Shown: in pieces, positions 41,134-50,873 of the stretch
How the letters are laid out: every line of letters begins with the position of its first letter
Position numbering within the stretch: the first letter of the stretch is position 1
NCBI RefSeq assembly: GCF_012844225.1
Contig: NZ_JABAGQ010000012.1
Location: forward strand, 62,001-126,000
Length of the DNA stretch: 64,000 bases
Source of the DNA: Rhodococcus sp. 105337
GTDB taxonomy: Bacteria > Actinomycetota > Actinomycetes > Mycobacteriales > Mycobacteriaceae
Reading direction: 5' to 3'
Notes under the pieces: model-generated
Told to the model about the DNA's origin: nothing
The model's input: the letters and a program-made list of their open reading frames with translations, nothing else
Databases searched by the model: none
Translations under genes and position numbers: made by a program

Positions 41134-42882
41134 GTGAGCATTCGCGCCTCTGGCCCCATCCTCAGTCGCCGTGGTCTTCTCGGTGCCGCGGCCGGCGCCG
41201 CGCTCGTGATGGGGACAGGGTGGAGCCGCGCGGGTGCTGTGCCGCTCGGCGATCCGGCCGCGACCATCGCGGCGCCCCCGAACTTCCCCGCGGACATTCC
41301 GCTCGCGCAGCAGCGATTCGTCAACTGGGCGAAGACGATCGAATTCGACGCAGTGTGGACCGCGACTGCCCGTGACGCCCAGGACATCGTGCGGCTGGCC
41401 GACTGGGCGCGGATCCACGGCTTCCGGATTCGGCCGCGCGGCTCCATGCACAGCTGGAGCCCCCTCACCCTCGAAGCCGGGCAGAACGTCGAGAAGGTCG
41501 TCCTGGTGGACACCATGTCGCAACTGAATTCTGTATCGGTCGATCCCACCGGCGATCCGGCGACGGTCACCGCCGACGCCGGCGCGAGCATCGAAGCCAT
41601 CCTGAGCGCCCTCCAGCAGGAGGGGTTCGGCTGGGCGAATTCCCCGGCCATCGGGGATATCTCGATCGCCGGTGCGCTGTCGATCGGAGCACACGGCTCC
41701 ACGTACCCCGCCGCGGGTGAGACGGTCGTTCCCGGCCAGTCGTTCGGGTCGCTGTCGAACCTCGTGCTCGCCCTCACCGCCGTTGTATGGAACGACGCCG
41801 CGGGGTCTTACGAACTGCGCGAGTTCCGTCGCTCCGACGCCGAAATCACGCCCCTGCTCGCGCACCTCGGACGAACCTTCGTCACCTCGGTCACGTTGCA
41901 GGCCGGCGCGAACTACCGCGTGCGCTGCCAGAGTTCCACCGACGTGCCGTGGCGCGAACTCTTCGCCCCGCCCGGTGCGCCGGGCCGCACGTTCGAAAGC
42001 TACGTCGAACAACACGGACGCGTCGAAGCGATCTGGTTTCCGTTCACGGAGACGCCGTGGCTCAAGACCTGGTCGGTCAGTCCGGAGAAACCGGCAGAGT
42101 CGCGTGAGGTCTTCGGTCCCTATCCCTACGTGTTCTCCGACTCCATCCCCGAACCGGTGACCGATGCGCTCGCTCAGGTGGCGAGCGGCAACCAGGCCAT
42201 CACCCCCGCGTTCGGTGCCTCTCAGTTCGGCGCCGTCGCAGCCGGACTCGTAGCCACCGACACCAGCGATCTGTGGGGATGGTCGAAAGACCTGATGTTC
42301 TACCTTCGTGCCACCACGTTGCGGGTCGTCGCCGGTGGAGGCGTGGTGGTGACCCGGCGCGAGAACATCGCGCAGGTCATCCACGAATTCACGACGTGGC
42401 TGCACGAGCGGATGACGTACTACGCGTCGCTCGGGCAGTATCCGGTCAACATGCCGTTCGAAGTCCGGTTGTGCCGTGTCGACGACCAATCAGAGGTCCT
42501 CACCGATTCGGCAGGGGCTCCGAATCTTTCACCGGTGCGTCCCCGGCCCGACCGTCCGGACTGGGACACCGCGATCTGGATGAACGTCGTGTCGATTCCG
42601 GGCACCGCGGGACTGTCCGCCTTCTTCCGCGAGATGGAACAGTGGATGGCCGACCGCTACTCGGGCGACTACGCGACCTTCCGATCCGAATGGTCGAAGG
42701 GGTGGGCCTTCGACAACGAGGGCGGGTACCGCGACGCCGGTTTCCTCGGCGGCACCATCCCCGCGATGTATCGCGAGGGCTTGTCGTCCGACGAGGGCTG
42801 GGACGCCGCCCTGGCGGCGTTCGATCGCCACGACCCCCATCGCGTGTTCAGCAACGACTTCCTCGACCGTCTGCTGCCCTGA
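41134..42882 (+). CDS. Secreted type II (VAO-family) cholesterol oxidase
   Basis: A 582-residue protein beginning with a Tat-type signal (SRRGLLGAAAGAALVMG after nine residues). A VAO/PCMH FAD-binding domain follows with RPRGSMHSWSPLT (about residues 100-112), whose His is the covalent FAD attachment residue in Brevibacterium type II cholesterol oxidase. A large cholesterol-oxidase substrate domain runs to the C-terminus. The enzyme oxidises and isomerises cholesterol to cholest-4-en-3-one outside the membrane. Start GTG 41134 with CGGAG nine bases upstream. The promoter carries a KstR-like box, supporting a role in sterol catabolism. It is unrelated to the GMC-type oxidase at 35651. Confidence 0.9.
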   Translation: MSIRASGPILSRRGLLGAAAGAALVMGTGWSRAGAVPLGDPAATIAAPPNFPADIPLAQQRFVNWAKTIEFDAVWTATARDAQDIVRLADWARIHGFRIRPRGSMHSWSPLTLEAGQNVEKVVLVDTMSQLNSVSVDPTGDPATVTADAGASIEAILSALQQEGFGWANSPAIGDISIAGALSIGAHGSTYPAAGETVVPGQSFGSLSNLVLALTAVVWNDAAGSYELREFRRSDAEITPLLAHLGRTFVTSVTLQAGANYRVRCQSSTDVPWRELFAPPGAPGRTFESYVEQHGRVEAIWFPFTETPWLKTWSVSPEKPAESREVFGPYPYVFSDSIPEPVTDALAQVASGNQAITPAFGASQFGAVAAGLVATDTSDLWGWSKDLMFYLRATTLRVVAGGGVVVTRRENIAQVIHEFTTWLHERMTYYASLGQYPVNMPFEVRLCRVDDQSEVLTDSAGAPNLSPVRPRPDRPDWDTAIWMNVVSIPGTAGLSAFFREMEQWMADRYSGDYATFRSEWSKGWAFDNEGGYRDAGFLGGTIPAMYREGLSSDEGWDAALAAFDRHDPHRVFSNDFLDRLLP

Positions 42883-43099
42883 CCTCAGCACCCCGTGTGC
42901 GAGAGGCGCGCACGTAGCCGGCGGTCTGGTCGCGTACGTCCATGCCCAGTACGAGAGGGATGTCCTCGGGGCTGGAAGCCATGATGAGCTCGCCGTCGAA
43001 GCAGCGGTCGAGAATGAATCGCGCCCGCGAGATGTGCGGTACGGACGTGACCACGATGACCCGCTTCCAGCCGTAGTTTTTGAAAACCCGCCAAAACAA
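42848..43099 (-). pseudogene. DUF218 (SanA/YdcF-like) gene remnant
   Basis: The 83-residue frame contains only the C-terminal half of a DUF218 domain, with the recognisable GWKRVIVVTSVPHISRARFI and then DIPLVLGMDVRDQTAGYVRA. Full proteins are about 200 residues or more, and the N-terminal nucleotide-binding half is missing upstream. It has only a TTG start, without a ribosome site. It sits between the cholesterol oxidase, whose last 35 bp it overlaps on the opposite strand, and a tRNA gene, so it is probably the leftover of a rearrangement at the tRNA. Confidence 0.6.
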
Positions 43100-43136
43100 A
43101 CTGCGAGTATGCGGCTACGAAGGGGGTGGAATGCAC

Positions 43137-43172
43137 TCAGGGCACCTTCTCCGTGAGGAGAAGATGCCCTGA
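43137..43172 (-). terminator. Hairpin downstream of tRNA-Pro
   Basis: TCAGGGCA-C-CTTCTCC and GGAGAAG-A-TGCCCTGA pair over 15 bp with one mismatch around GTGA. It begins 17 bp after the tRNA 3' end on the minus strand. Confidence 0.65.
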
Positions 43173-43188
43173 TGAGTCCTTCTACGAG

Positions 43189-43262
<74 letters not shown>

Positions 43263-43316
43263 TGATGAACCTCGGCTAGCTTACATCACGACTCGGGCGA
43301 AGGTTAAATCTGCTGG

Positions 43317-44270
43317 TCAGCGGTGAGATCGTGCGCTTTCGGCCGCGCTGTCGAGATCCCGGTGCCGGGTCTCGCGCGGAGCCGGGACGAGCGTCAGCAG
43401 CGTGGCCTCCGGACGGCAGAAGAACCGTGCGGGGACGAACGGCGACGTGCCGAGGCCGGCGGACACGTGCAGCTGCATGTGCGAGCCCCACCGGGACGGG
43501 CCCTTCACCCGCGACCGGTCGATACCGCAGTTGGTGACCAACGCGCCGACGAACGGGAGGCACAGCTGACCGCCGTGGGTGTGACCGGCGAGCACCAGGT
43601 CGTAGTTGTCGGCCGCGAAGCGATCCAGCACGCGCGGCTCGGGGGAATGCGTCAAACCGAGGCGAAGGTCGGCGGACGGGTCTGCCGGGCCGGCGATCGT
43701 CTCGTACCGGTCGCGCTCGAGGTGCGGGTCGTCGACTCCGGCGACGGCGATACGGACGCCGCCCACCTCGATGTCGCGACGCACATGCGTCATGTCGTGC
43801 CAACCGCGTTCGGTGAACGCGGCCCGCAGATCGCCCCACGGCAGCGGCGCGCCGTAGACGCGGTCGTGGTTCTTGTCGAAGTACGCGAACGGGTTCTTCG
43901 GGACCGGCCCGAAGTAGTCGTTGCTCCCGAACACGAACAGACCGGGACGTGCGAGCAGACCACCGAGCGCCTGAACCACGGCCGGCACCGACCGCGGGTG
44001 GGACAGGTTGTCCCCGGTGTCGACCACCAGGTCGGGCTCGAGCAAGTCGAGTTCGCGCAACCAGTTCTGCTTGAGACGCTGGTTGGGCATCATGTGCAGG
44101 TCGCTGATCTGGAGAACGCGGAGGGTCGATGCGCCCGGTGCAAGCACCGGGACCGTCACCTCTCGCAAAGTGAAGGCGTTGCGTTCGATCAGAGTCGCGT
44201 AGCCGAGGCCGAGGGCAGAAGCTCCGGCGGCGCCGACTGCGACGCGGCGAAGAGCAGAAACATCAGGCAC
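43317..44270 (-). CDS. Calcineurin-like metallophosphoesterase, membrane anchored
   Basis: A 317-residue phosphoesterase. An N-terminal hydrophobic stretch ([17 protein letters not shown]) is a signal anchor. The metal motifs follow in order: [30 protein letters not shown] and AGHTHGGQ. It resembles Rv3683 (319 residues) and the YkuE/LpxH-like extracytoplasmic phosphoesterases. The start is taken at GTG 44270; the longer frame runs antisense through the divergent YqeY gene. Its substrate is unknown, with a lipid phosphate being plausible. Confidence 0.88.
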   Translation of the reverse strand: MPDVSALRRVAVGAAGASALGLGYATLIERNAFTLREVTVPVLAPGASTLRVLQISDLHMMPNQRLKQNWLRELDLLEPDLVVDTGDNLSHPRSVPAVVQALGGLLARPGLFVFGSNDYFGPVPKNPFAYFDKNHDRVYGAPLPWGDLRAAFTERGWHDMTHVRRDIEVGGVRIAVAGVDDPHLERDRYETIAGPADPSADLRLGLTHSPEPRVLDRFAADNYDLVLAGHTHGGQLCLPFVGALVTNCGIDRSRVKGPSRWGSHMQLHVSAGLGTSPFVPARFFCRPEATLLTLVPAPRETRHRDLDSAAESARSHR

Positions 44271-44337
44271 TCGTCCAGGGTACCGCCGCGATCGGTCCGC
44301 GCGCCGTGTTCGTGGTCTCGGGCGTAGCGTTTCCTCC

Positions 44338-44814
44338 ATGACCGACACCACTCCCTCGCTCAAATCCACACTGCGCGCGGACCTCACCGCGGCAATGAAG
44401 GACAAGGACAAGCTGCGCACGGCGACGATCCGCATGATGCTGTCCGCGATCCAGACCGAAGAGGTGGCGGGTAAGGAAGCTCGCGAACTCTCCGACGAGG
44501 ACATCCTCAAAGTTCTGGCGCGCGAATCCAAGAAGCGCGGCGAAGCAGCCGAGGTGTACACGGAGAACGGCCGCGGTGAACTCGCCGCCAAAGAGCATGC
44601 CGAGGGCCGGATCATCGACGAATACCTCCCGACGCCGTTGACCGACGCGGAACTCGTCGACGTCGTCGACACCGCGATCGGGCAGGTCGCCGAGGAGATC
44701 GGTGAGCGTCCCGGGCCCAAGAACATGGGGCAGGTCATGAAGGCTGCGACGGCGATCGCCGCGGGGAAGGCAGACGGCAAACGGCTCTCGGCGGCGGTCC
44801 GTTCGCGGCTGTAG
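44338..44814 (+). CDS. GatB/YqeY domain protein
   Basis: A 158-residue YqeY protein, entirely helical, with the tail-domain motif GPKNMGQVMKAATAIAAGKADGK quoted by position (about residues 125-147). The domain resembles the tRNA-binding tail of GatB, but standalone YqeY function is unclear. It is divergent from the metallophosphoesterase (67-bp gap) and converges on ponA across a strong bidirectional hairpin. Confidence 0.93.
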   Translation: MTDTTPSLKSTLRADLTAAMKDKDKLRTATIRMMLSAIQTEEVAGKEARELSDEDILKVLARESKKRGEAAEVYTENGRGELAAKEHAEGRIIDEYLPTPLTDAELVDVVDTAIGQVAEEIGERPGPKNMGQVMKAATAIAAGKADGKRLSAAVRSRL

Positions 44815-44838
44815 TTTTCGCCCACTCCACCGAAGAGA

Positions 44839-44873
44839 ATCAGGGCGCGACCTCGTGGAGGTCGCGCCCTGAT
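44839..44873. terminator. Bidirectional terminator between YqeY and ponA
   Basis: ATCAGGGCGCGACCTC and GAGGTCGCGCCCTGAT form a perfect 16-bp stem with loop GTG. It lies between the stop codons of two convergent genes. Confidence 0.8.
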
Positions 44874-44886
44874 CTATCGGGACCGG

Positions 44887-47331
44887 TCAGTTGTCGGGTC
44901 TGCTCGGAGTGGTGGTCGCCGACGAATCTTCGTCCGGCGGCGGCGACGATTCGGATTGCTCCGGTTCCCGGCCCGGAATAGGCGCCGGAGTGGAACGGCT
45001 GGTGGTGTCGGGCACCTCCCGGCCGTCGGGCCGGGCGGGGGTGGCACTGGCCGACGGCACGGCGCGCACCGAGCCGTCACTGACGAAGATCGTCACCGTG
45101 CTGCCCGGGACGGCCGAACCCGAGGGGGAACTGCTCGTCACGGTGCCGGCGCGCTGCTCGGCTTTCACCGTCGCCTCCGTCACCGAGAATCCGGCGTCCT
45201 GAAGCTGCTGCGTGGCGCGCTCACGAGGGAGCCCCGCCACGTCGGGCACCTGGGCGTTGCCGGCACCGCGCACGTAACGCGGGTCTACCGGCGGAAGTTC
45301 GATCGAGCCGAATCGTGTCGCCACCGGCAGCATCGCGGAGAACCAGGTTCGCGCCGGCTCGGTGCCGCCGAAGAGGTTGCCGTCGTAGCAGGGCCGGACG
45401 GGACCGGAGCAGATCTGGCCGGGCGTGGGGGAGTCACCGTAGGTGTAGACGACGCCCGCGTACCGGTTGGTGAAGCCGAGGAATGCGGACGACATGTGGG
45501 ACTCGGTGGTACCTGTCTTGGCCGAGACGGGCAGGTTCCATCCCACGGATCCGGCGGCACCCGCTGCCGTGCCACCGCCCGAGGTGTCCTTGCTCAGTGC
45601 GTTGGCGAGGGTATCCGCCAGGCCGGGCTCGACGACCTGCTCGCAGGCCTCCTGGGTGATCGGAACAGGCTTGCCCTCGCGGTCGAACACGCCCTCGATA
45701 GGCGACGGGGGGCACCACTTGCCGTGCGACGCGAGAGTTGCCGCGACATTCGACAGTTCGAGTGGATTGACCCAGGTCGGCCCGAGTGTGTACGACCCGA
45801 GGTGCTGATCCTTCTGCATGTCCGACATCGACTGGTCGCCGAATCCGGACGTGCGGGGCTGCAGGTACGAGCGCAGGCCCAGTCGCACGGAGATGTCGAC
45901 GACGGACTCGACGCCGGTGGCCTCGATCAGCTTCACGAACGCGGTGTTCGGTGACTGGGCGAGCGCATCGCTCACCGACAGGCTCGCCGGGTAGGGGGCG
46001 GCGTTCTCGACGCAGTAGTAGTTCGGCGGGCAACCGCGGGCACCACCGTCGCCGAGTCCGCGAGCGTTGTACCGGTTGGGGACGTCGAGTACTGCCGACG
46101 TGCCGAGGCCCCGCTCCATCGCCGCGGCGACGGTGAAGACCTTGAAAATCGACCCGGCGCCGTGACCGGTGAGCGAGTACGGCTGCGGCTGGACGGTTTC
46201 CTTGTTGTCGCCGTTGAGGCCGTACGTGCGGCTCGAACCCATCGCGAGGACCTTGTGCGTGTCCTGGCCGGGTTCGATCACATTCATCACGGAGGCGACG
46301 TCGTCGACGGTGGGGCTGGTGAACTTGTCGAGCGACGATTTCACCGACGACTGGACCTCGGGGTCGAGCGTGGTGCGGATGACGTATCCGCCCTTGTCGA
46401 TCTGCTCGCGCGAGATCCCGGCGTTTTCGAGGTACTGCAGCGCGTATTCACAGAAGAAGCCACGATCACCTGCGGAGATGCAGCCGCGAGGCAGGGTGTT
46501 GGGTTCGGGGAGGACACCGAGGGGGAGTTGCTTGGCTTCGCGGATCTCCGCGGCACGCTCGGGAATGTTCTCGATCATGGTGTCGAGAACGATGTTGCGA
46601 CGCTCGAGGACGCCCTCGGAGTTGGTGTAGGGGTTCAGTGCGGAACTGGACTGCACCATGCCGGCGAGCATCGCGGACTGCGGGATGTTCAGGTCCTTGG
46701 CGTCGATGCCGAAGTACGTCTGCGCAGCGTCCTGGATTCCGAAGGAACCGTTGCCGAACGGCACCAGGTTGAGATACCGGGTGAGGATCTCGTCCTTGGT
46801 CAGCTTCTCGTCGAGTGTGAGCGCCATCCGGATCTCACGGATCTTACGAGCCGGAGTGGTTTCGATGGCGGCACGGCGCTCGGCGTCGGTCTTGGCGACG
46901 ACGTGCAGCATGTAGTTCTTCACGTACTGCTGGTCGATCGTCGATGCACCCTGCTCGACCTGACCGCTCGTGGTGTTGGTGAGGAACGCGCGCATCGTGC
47001 CCTGCCAGTCGACACCCCGGTGTTCCGGGAAGCGCTTGTCCTCGATCGAGACGATCGCAAGTTTCATCTCGTTGGAGATCTGGTCGCTGGGCACCTCGAA
47101 CCTGCGCTGCTCGTACAGCCAGGCGATGGGGTTGCCCGCGTTGTCCACCATCGTCGTCACCGCGGGGACGACACCCTCCACGAGTTCGGCAGAACTGTTG
47201 TCCACGGTGTCGGCGGCGCGGTTGGAGACGTACCCGAAACCCCCTGCGGCCGGGAACAGCATCCCTGCCACGAGAACGCCGCCGAGGGCGGTACAACCAA
47301 CAAGCTTCGCCACCGTGCTTCGGATCGACAC
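44887..47331 (-). CDS. ponA2: Bifunctional penicillin-binding protein PonA2 with PASTA domain
   Basis: An 814-residue class A PBP. The membrane anchor lies at about residues 10-30. The transglycosylase domain has the catalytic EDKRFPEHRGVDWQG (near 115). The transpeptidase has SxxK (AGSIFKVF, near 410), SPN and KTGTT. One PASTA domain follows (VPDVAGLPRERATQQL onward), then a Pro/Ser-rich tail. It polymerises and cross-links peptidoglycan outside the membrane. I choose the GTG at 47331 (the longer frame would add 40 residues). The -10 TACTGT is 7 nt upstream, giving a leaderless mRNA, and the size then matches Rv3682 (810). It is divergent from whiB4. Confidence 0.95.
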   Translation of the reverse strand: MSIRSTVAKLVGCTALGGVLVAGMLFPAAGGFGYVSNRAADTVDNSSAELVEGVVPAVTTMVDNAGNPIAWLYEQRRFEVPSDQISNEMKLAIVSIEDKRFPEHRGVDWQGTMRAFLTNTTSGQVEQGASTIDQQYVKNYMLHVVAKTDAERRAAIETTPARKIREIRMALTLDEKLTKDEILTRYLNLVPFGNGSFGIQDAAQTYFGIDAKDLNIPQSAMLAGMVQSSSALNPYTNSEGVLERRNIVLDTMIENIPERAAEIREAKQLPLGVLPEPNTLPRGCISAGDRGFFCEYALQYLENAGISREQIDKGGYVIRTTLDPEVQSSVKSSLDKFTSPTVDDVASVMNVIEPGQDTHKVLAMGSSRTYGLNGDNKETVQPQPYSLTGHGAGSIFKVFTVAAAMERGLGTSAVLDVPNRYNARGLGDGGARGCPPNYYCVENAAPYPASLSVSDALAQSPNTAFVKLIEATGVESVVDISVRLGLRSYLQPRTSGFGDQSMSDMQKDQHLGSYTLGPTWVNPLELSNVAATLASHGKWCPPSPIEGVFDREGKPVPITQEACEQVVEPGLADTLANALSKDTSGGGTAAGAAGSVGWNLPVSAKTGTTESHMSSAFLGFTNRYAGVVYTYGDSPTPGQICSGPVRPCYDGNLFGGTEPARTWFSAMLPVATRFGSIELPPVDPRYVRGAGNAQVPDVAGLPRERATQQLQDAGFSVTEATVKAEQRAGTVTSSSPSGSAVPGSTVTIFVSDGSVRAVPSASATPARPDGREVPDTTSRSTPAPIPGREPEQSESSPPPDEDSSATTTPSRPDN

Positions 47332-47476
47332 GAAGTACACAGTACGGGCAGCCGTCCTCCGCGGTCGTATTGAGGGCGGCGGCATGCCGCGCGACGTGCA
47401 GCTATGCACGTACGTACCAGAAAAGGTTTTCCTCGCCTTGCGCCCGGGCATCAGGTTACCTAGATTGAGACATCAG

Positions 47477-47492
47477 TGTGATGCAGGTAACA
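47477..47492. promoter_or_regulatory. Candidate Crp/GlxR box between ponA2 and whiB4
   Basis: TGTGATGCAGGTAACA matches TGTGA-N6-TCACA at 9 of 10 positions. It lies 103 bp before whiB4 and 146 bp before ponA2. Crp itself is encoded 4 kb away. Confidence 0.4.
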
Positions 47493-47594
47493 CCTTGACA
47501 GGGGAGATTGCGTTATAGAGGAAGCGCTACGGCGCGACTCCTACGCAATATCGGACACCGCGTAGCGGTGTTCGGAGAGTAGAGGGGCAACTGA

Positions 47595-47918
47595 ATGCAC
47601 ATGACCACCCCGACGGCCCGGCTCGACGTCGACCAAGCGGAAGCACGCATTGCCTGGGTTTCCCGGGCACGGTGCCGCGAAGTCGATCCCGATGAACTGT
47701 TCGTGCGAGGCGCTGCACAGCGCAAAGCCGCGGTCATCTGCCGACATTGCCCTGTGATGCTCCAGTGCGGTGCTGACGCACTCGACAATCGAGTGGAGTT
47801 CGGTGTCTGGGGAGGCATGACCGAGCGCCAGCGCCGAGCACTTCTCAAGCAGCACCCCGAGGTCGAATCCTGGGCAGACTTCTTCGCAGCGCAGCGTCAC
47901 CACCAGAACGCGGTCTGA
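47595..47918 (+). CDS. whiB4: WhiB family iron-sulfur regulator, WhiB4-like
   Basis: A 107-residue WhiB protein. Four cysteines (one in RARCREVD, then CRHCPVMLQC) ligate a [4Fe-4S] cluster, followed by the GVWGG turn and a basic C-terminal segment (TERQRRALLKQHP) for DNA binding. Context (beside ponA2 and the paired ATPases) matches Rv3681c, which senses oxygen and redox state. Start ATG 47595 has GAGGGG upstream. A Crp-like box lies in its promoter. It converges on the ArsA-like ATPase gene. Confidence 0.93.
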   Translation: MHMTTPTARLDVDQAEARIAWVSRARCREVDPDELFVRGAAQRKAAVICRHCPVMLQCGADALDNRVEFGVWGGMTERQRRALLKQHPEVESWADFFAAQRHHQNAV

Positions 47919-47938
47919 CGCCGCCCACCCGCAGAGGT

Positions 47939-49075
47939 TCAGGCCTCACGGGTGAGCTGGTCGGCCACGGCCCTCAGCGCCTCGAGGTCCGACACCTCGA
48001 ACGGCAACGAGGGCACGCCCACCACGGGCACGCGCGGGTTCGCGGCGGTGAAACTCCGCAGCAGACGTAGTTCCCGCTTGGCTGTGACTGCGCGGTGCGC
48101 GTGGATACGCAGGACGGCTTCGGCAGCCTCCGCGTCGTCACCGCCCTGCTCGGCAAGTGCGTCGGCCGCGGTCAGCGCATGGTCCGGGGGCATCTTCGAC
48201 AGGGTCGGATGCGTTCGGTTGAGCACCAGGCCCGCGAGCGGCATCCGGTCCTCGCCGAGCCGCTCGACGAAGTAGGAGGCCTCCCGGAGCGCGTCCGGTT
48301 CGGCGGACGCCACCACCATGAAGTGGGTGCCGGGCTGCTGGAGCAGCTGATAGGTCCGGTTGGCGCGCTCGCGGAACCCTCCGAACATGGAATCGAGCGA
48401 CTGCACGAACGCGGACGCGTCCGACAGCATCTGGCTGCCCACGATCGTCGACACGGCCTTGAGAGCGATGCCCATCGCTCCGGTGACCAGACGCCCGATG
48501 CCCCGGCCGGGAGCGGTGAAGATCCGGATCATCCGGCCGTCGAGGAACGCGCCGAGCCGTTGCGGAGCGTCGAGGAAGTCCAGCGCATTCCGGGACGGCG
48601 GTGTGTCGACGACGATCAGATCCCACTCGTCGCTCTGCGCGAGCTGTCCGAGCTTCTCCATCGCCATGTACTCCTGCGTACCGGAGAACGACGACGCGAC
48701 GGTCTGATAGAAGGGATTGTCCAGAATCTGCTGGGCTTTGTCGGGCGTCGAATGCTCGAGGACCATGTCGTCGAACGTGCGACGCATGTTGAGCATCATC
48801 GCGTGCAATTCGCCGGTGGATCCGGCCGGGAGTTCCACCTTCTGCGGCGAATTGTCGAGACTCTGCACCCCGAGGGCCTGCGCGAGCCGACGCGCCGGGT
48901 CGATCGTCAGGACCACCACGCTGCGCCCCTTCTCGGCAGCGCGCAACGCCAGCGCGGCAGCAGTGGTGGTTTTCCCCACGCCTCCGGATCCGCAGCACAC
49001 GATCACCCGCGACGACGGATCGGCCAGGATTCCGCCGACATCGAGCGGAGTGGCGACGCGCGCCTTCCCGGTCAT
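47939..49075 (-). CDS. ArsA/Get3-like ATPase, second subunit (Rv3680-like)
   Basis: A 378-residue deviant-Walker ATPase with P-loop [14 protein letters not shown] (about residues 28-41), switch regions LTIDPARRL and [15 protein letters not shown], and a long helical C-terminus. It pairs with the preceding gene by a 4-nt overlap. In M. tuberculosis Rv3679-Rv3680 form a heteromeric complex needed for growth on glycerol, not an arsenite pump. The same function is plausible here. Confidence 0.9.
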   Translation of the reverse strand: MTGKARVATPLDVGGILADPSSRVIVCCGSGGVGKTTTAAALALRAAEKGRSVVVLTIDPARRLAQALGVQSLDNSPQKVELPAGSTGELHAMMLNMRRTFDDMVLEHSTPDKAQQILDNPFYQTVASSFSGTQEYMAMEKLGQLAQSDEWDLIVVDTPPSRNALDFLDAPQRLGAFLDGRMIRIFTAPGRGIGRLVTGAMGIALKAVSTIVGSQMLSDASAFVQSLDSMFGGFRERANRTYQLLQQPGTHFMVVASAEPDALREASYFVERLGEDRMPLAGLVLNRTHPTLSKMPPDHALTAADALAEQGGDDAEAAEAVLRIHAHRAVTAKRELRLLRSFTAANPRVPVVGVPSLPFEVSDLEALRAVADQLTREA

Positions 49076-50091
49076 CGGACGCCCTGCTCGGTCAGTGCCT
49101 GGGCAAGCTCGTACAAGCCGCCGAGGTCGATGCCGTCGGCCATGGAGGGCAAGGACATGCGCGCCACCTTCACGTCGTCGAGTTGAGCGGCGCTGACCTG
49201 CTGTGCCTGCAAGGTTGCAGCGTGCTCGATGGCTTCGGTGAGCAGCCCGGCAAAATCTTCGTCGGAGAGCTTCACCCCGACCCGGCCGAACGCGGCGCGG
49301 ATCGATTCTCCGGGTACCCGCCCGCCGGCAAATTCATCGACGAGATTTTCGGGCAGATGTTCGGGCGCGGTGCGGTTGACGATCACGGTGCCCAGGCGCA
49401 GATCTGCTGCCTGCAATTCCTCGACCGCGTCCGCGGTTTCCTGAACGGGTAGCGCTTCGAGCAGAGTGACAAGGTGCACGACCGTCTCGTCGGAGTGCAG
49501 CAACCGCACCACGCCTTCGCTCTGCGACCGGATCGGGCCGGACTTCGCGAGGTCCGCCATGGCCTTGGTGACGTCCAGGAAACTGCTGATTCGTCCCGTG
49601 GGCGGCGCGTCGACCACCACCGCGTCGTATACGCGGCGTCCCGACGCGTCGGTGCGCACCACGGTTTCCTTGATCTTGCCGGTGAGAATCACGTCACGCA
49701 GACCCGGTGCGAGGGTGGTCGCGAACTCGACGGCACCGATCCGCCTCATCGCACGGCCCGCGAACCCCAGGTTGTAGAACATGTCGAGGTATTCGAGGAA
49801 CGCCGCCTCGATGTCGATGGCGAGCGCGGAGACGACTCCGCCGCCCTCGGCGGAGGCGATCTTCGTCTCTACCGGCGGTAACGGCGGAACGTCGAACAAC
49901 TGCGCGATTCCCTGCCGGCCTTCCGTCTCGACGAGCAGGACCTTGCGGCCGCCCGCGGCGAGCGCGAGCGCGAGCGCTCCCGCGACCGTCGATTTGCCGG
50001 TACCGCCCTTGCCGGACACGAAGTGCAGTCGCGCCTGTGCGGCGCCGGCCGGCCACTCGCCGGAATGAGATGTCGGTGTTGCCACGACCAC
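49072..50091 (-). CDS. ArsA/Get3-like ATPase, first subunit (Rv3679-like)
   Basis: A 339-residue ATPase with P-loop [16 protein letters not shown] (near residue 24), [16 protein letters not shown] and [17 protein letters not shown]. The signature lysine in GKGGTGKS is present, unlike in its partner, whose P-loop has CGSGG. The two subunits are therefore likely asymmetric. The start is GTG 50091; GTG 50085 is better spaced from the -10-like TATAGG (50100-50095) if the mRNA is leaderless. It is divergent from the small DUF4177 gene. Confidence 0.88.
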   Translation of the reverse strand: MVVATPTSHSGEWPAGAAQARLHFVSGKGGTGKSTVAGALALALAAGGRKVLLVETEGRQGIAQLFDVPPLPPVETKIASAEGGGVVSALAIDIEAAFLEYLDMFYNLGFAGRAMRRIGAVEFATTLAPGLRDVILTGKIKETVVRTDASGRRVYDAVVVDAPPTGRISSFLDVTKAMADLAKSGPIRSQSEGVVRLLHSDETVVHLVTLLEALPVQETADAVEELQAADLRLGTVIVNRTAPEHLPENLVDEFAGGRVPGESIRAAFGRVGVKLSDEDFAGLLTEAIEHAATLQAQQVSAAQLDDVKVARMSLPSMADGIDLGGLYELAQALTEQGVR

Positions 50092-50138
50092 GAGCCTATA
50101 AGTCGTGCGCTCGTTAAGGCGGCGGATAGGGTCATGAC

Positions 50139-50303
50139 ATGAGTGAAACGACTACGTGGGAGTACGCGACCGTGCCCCTGCTCACACACGCGACCAAGCA
50201 GATTCTCGATACCTGGGGTTCCGACGGGTGGGAACTCGTCACCGTCCTGCAGGGACCCACCGGCGAACAGCACGTTGCCTACCTCAAGCGTCCGAAGGGC
50301 TGA
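50139..50303 (+). CDS. Small DUF4177-like protein (54 residues)
   Basis: A 54-residue ORF (starts MSETTTWEYATVPLL; middle GSDGWELVTVLQ; ends AYLKRPKG) of the DUF4177 type found as Rv3678A next to the RidA gene. The motif GWELVTV is diagnostic. It has no ribosome site but TAGGGT (50127-50132) lies 6 nt before the ATG, so it is probably leaderless. It is the first gene of a unit with the RidA protein, whose GTG is 5 nt downstream. Function unknown. Confidence 0.82.
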   Translation: MSETTTWEYATVPLLTHATKQILDTWGSDGWELVTVLQGPTGEQHVAYLKRPKG

Positions 50304-50307
50304 CGCG

Positions 50308-50769
50308 GTGGCACAACAGTGGTCCGCACGCCTCGCCGAGTTGGGGCTCAGCTTGCCGCCGATCGCCAAGCCGGTGGCGGCGTATGTGCCCGCCGTCCGT
50401 TCCGGTGACATCGTCTACACCTCGGGCCAGCTGCCGCTCGTCGACGGCACCCTCACCCACACCGGCAAGGTCGGCGCCGAGGTCTCGCCCGAGGACGCGA
50501 AGCAGGCGGCACGTACCGCCGCGCTCAACGCGCTGGCGGCAATCGATGGACTCGTCGGCCTGGACAACATCGCCAGCATCGTGAAGGTGGTGGGATTCGT
50601 GGCCTCGGCCGAGGGTTTCACCGGCCAGCCCGGCGTGATCAACGGCGCGTCGGAATTCCTCGGTGAGGTGTTCGGCACCGTCGGTGCGCACGCCCGCTCC
50701 GCCGTGGGCGTCGCGGAACTGCCGCTCGGGGCTCCCGTCGAGGTCGAACTCATCGTCGAGGTGCGCTGA
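50308..50769 (+). CDS. RidA family protein (Rv3678c-like)
   Basis: A 153-residue YjgF/YER057c/UK114-type protein. The fold features are DIVYTSGQLPLV (near residue 36), DAKQAARTAALNAL and the C-terminal ELPLGAPVEVELIVEV. RidA proteins hydrolyse reactive enamine/imine intermediates; the catalytic Arg of the canonical group is not obvious here, so activity is uncertain. Start GTG 50308, 5 nt after the DUF4177 stop; the longer frame lies inside that gene. Confidence 0.88.
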   Translation: MAQQWSARLAELGLSLPPIAKPVAAYVPAVRSGDIVYTSGQLPLVDGTLTHTGKVGAEVSPEDAKQAARTAALNALAAIDGLVGLDNIASIVKVVGFVASAEGFTGQPGVINGASEFLGEVFGTVGAHARSAVGVAELPLGAPVEVELIVEVR

Positions 50770-50873
50770 CCTCGGCGGTGACCCGATCTACGGGGGTCGT
50801 GGCCCGGGACATCGATCCGCGGCCCTCGTAGAGTGGGATCGACCACGACGTCCCTGTCAGGAAAGGCAAGAAC

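Noticed and set aside
47939-50091. Arsenite efflux system from the ArsA-like ATPases
   Set aside because: There is no ArsB, ArsR or ArsC nearby. The two-gene arrangement beside whiB4 and ridA matches the mycobacterial Rv3679-Rv3680 pair instead.
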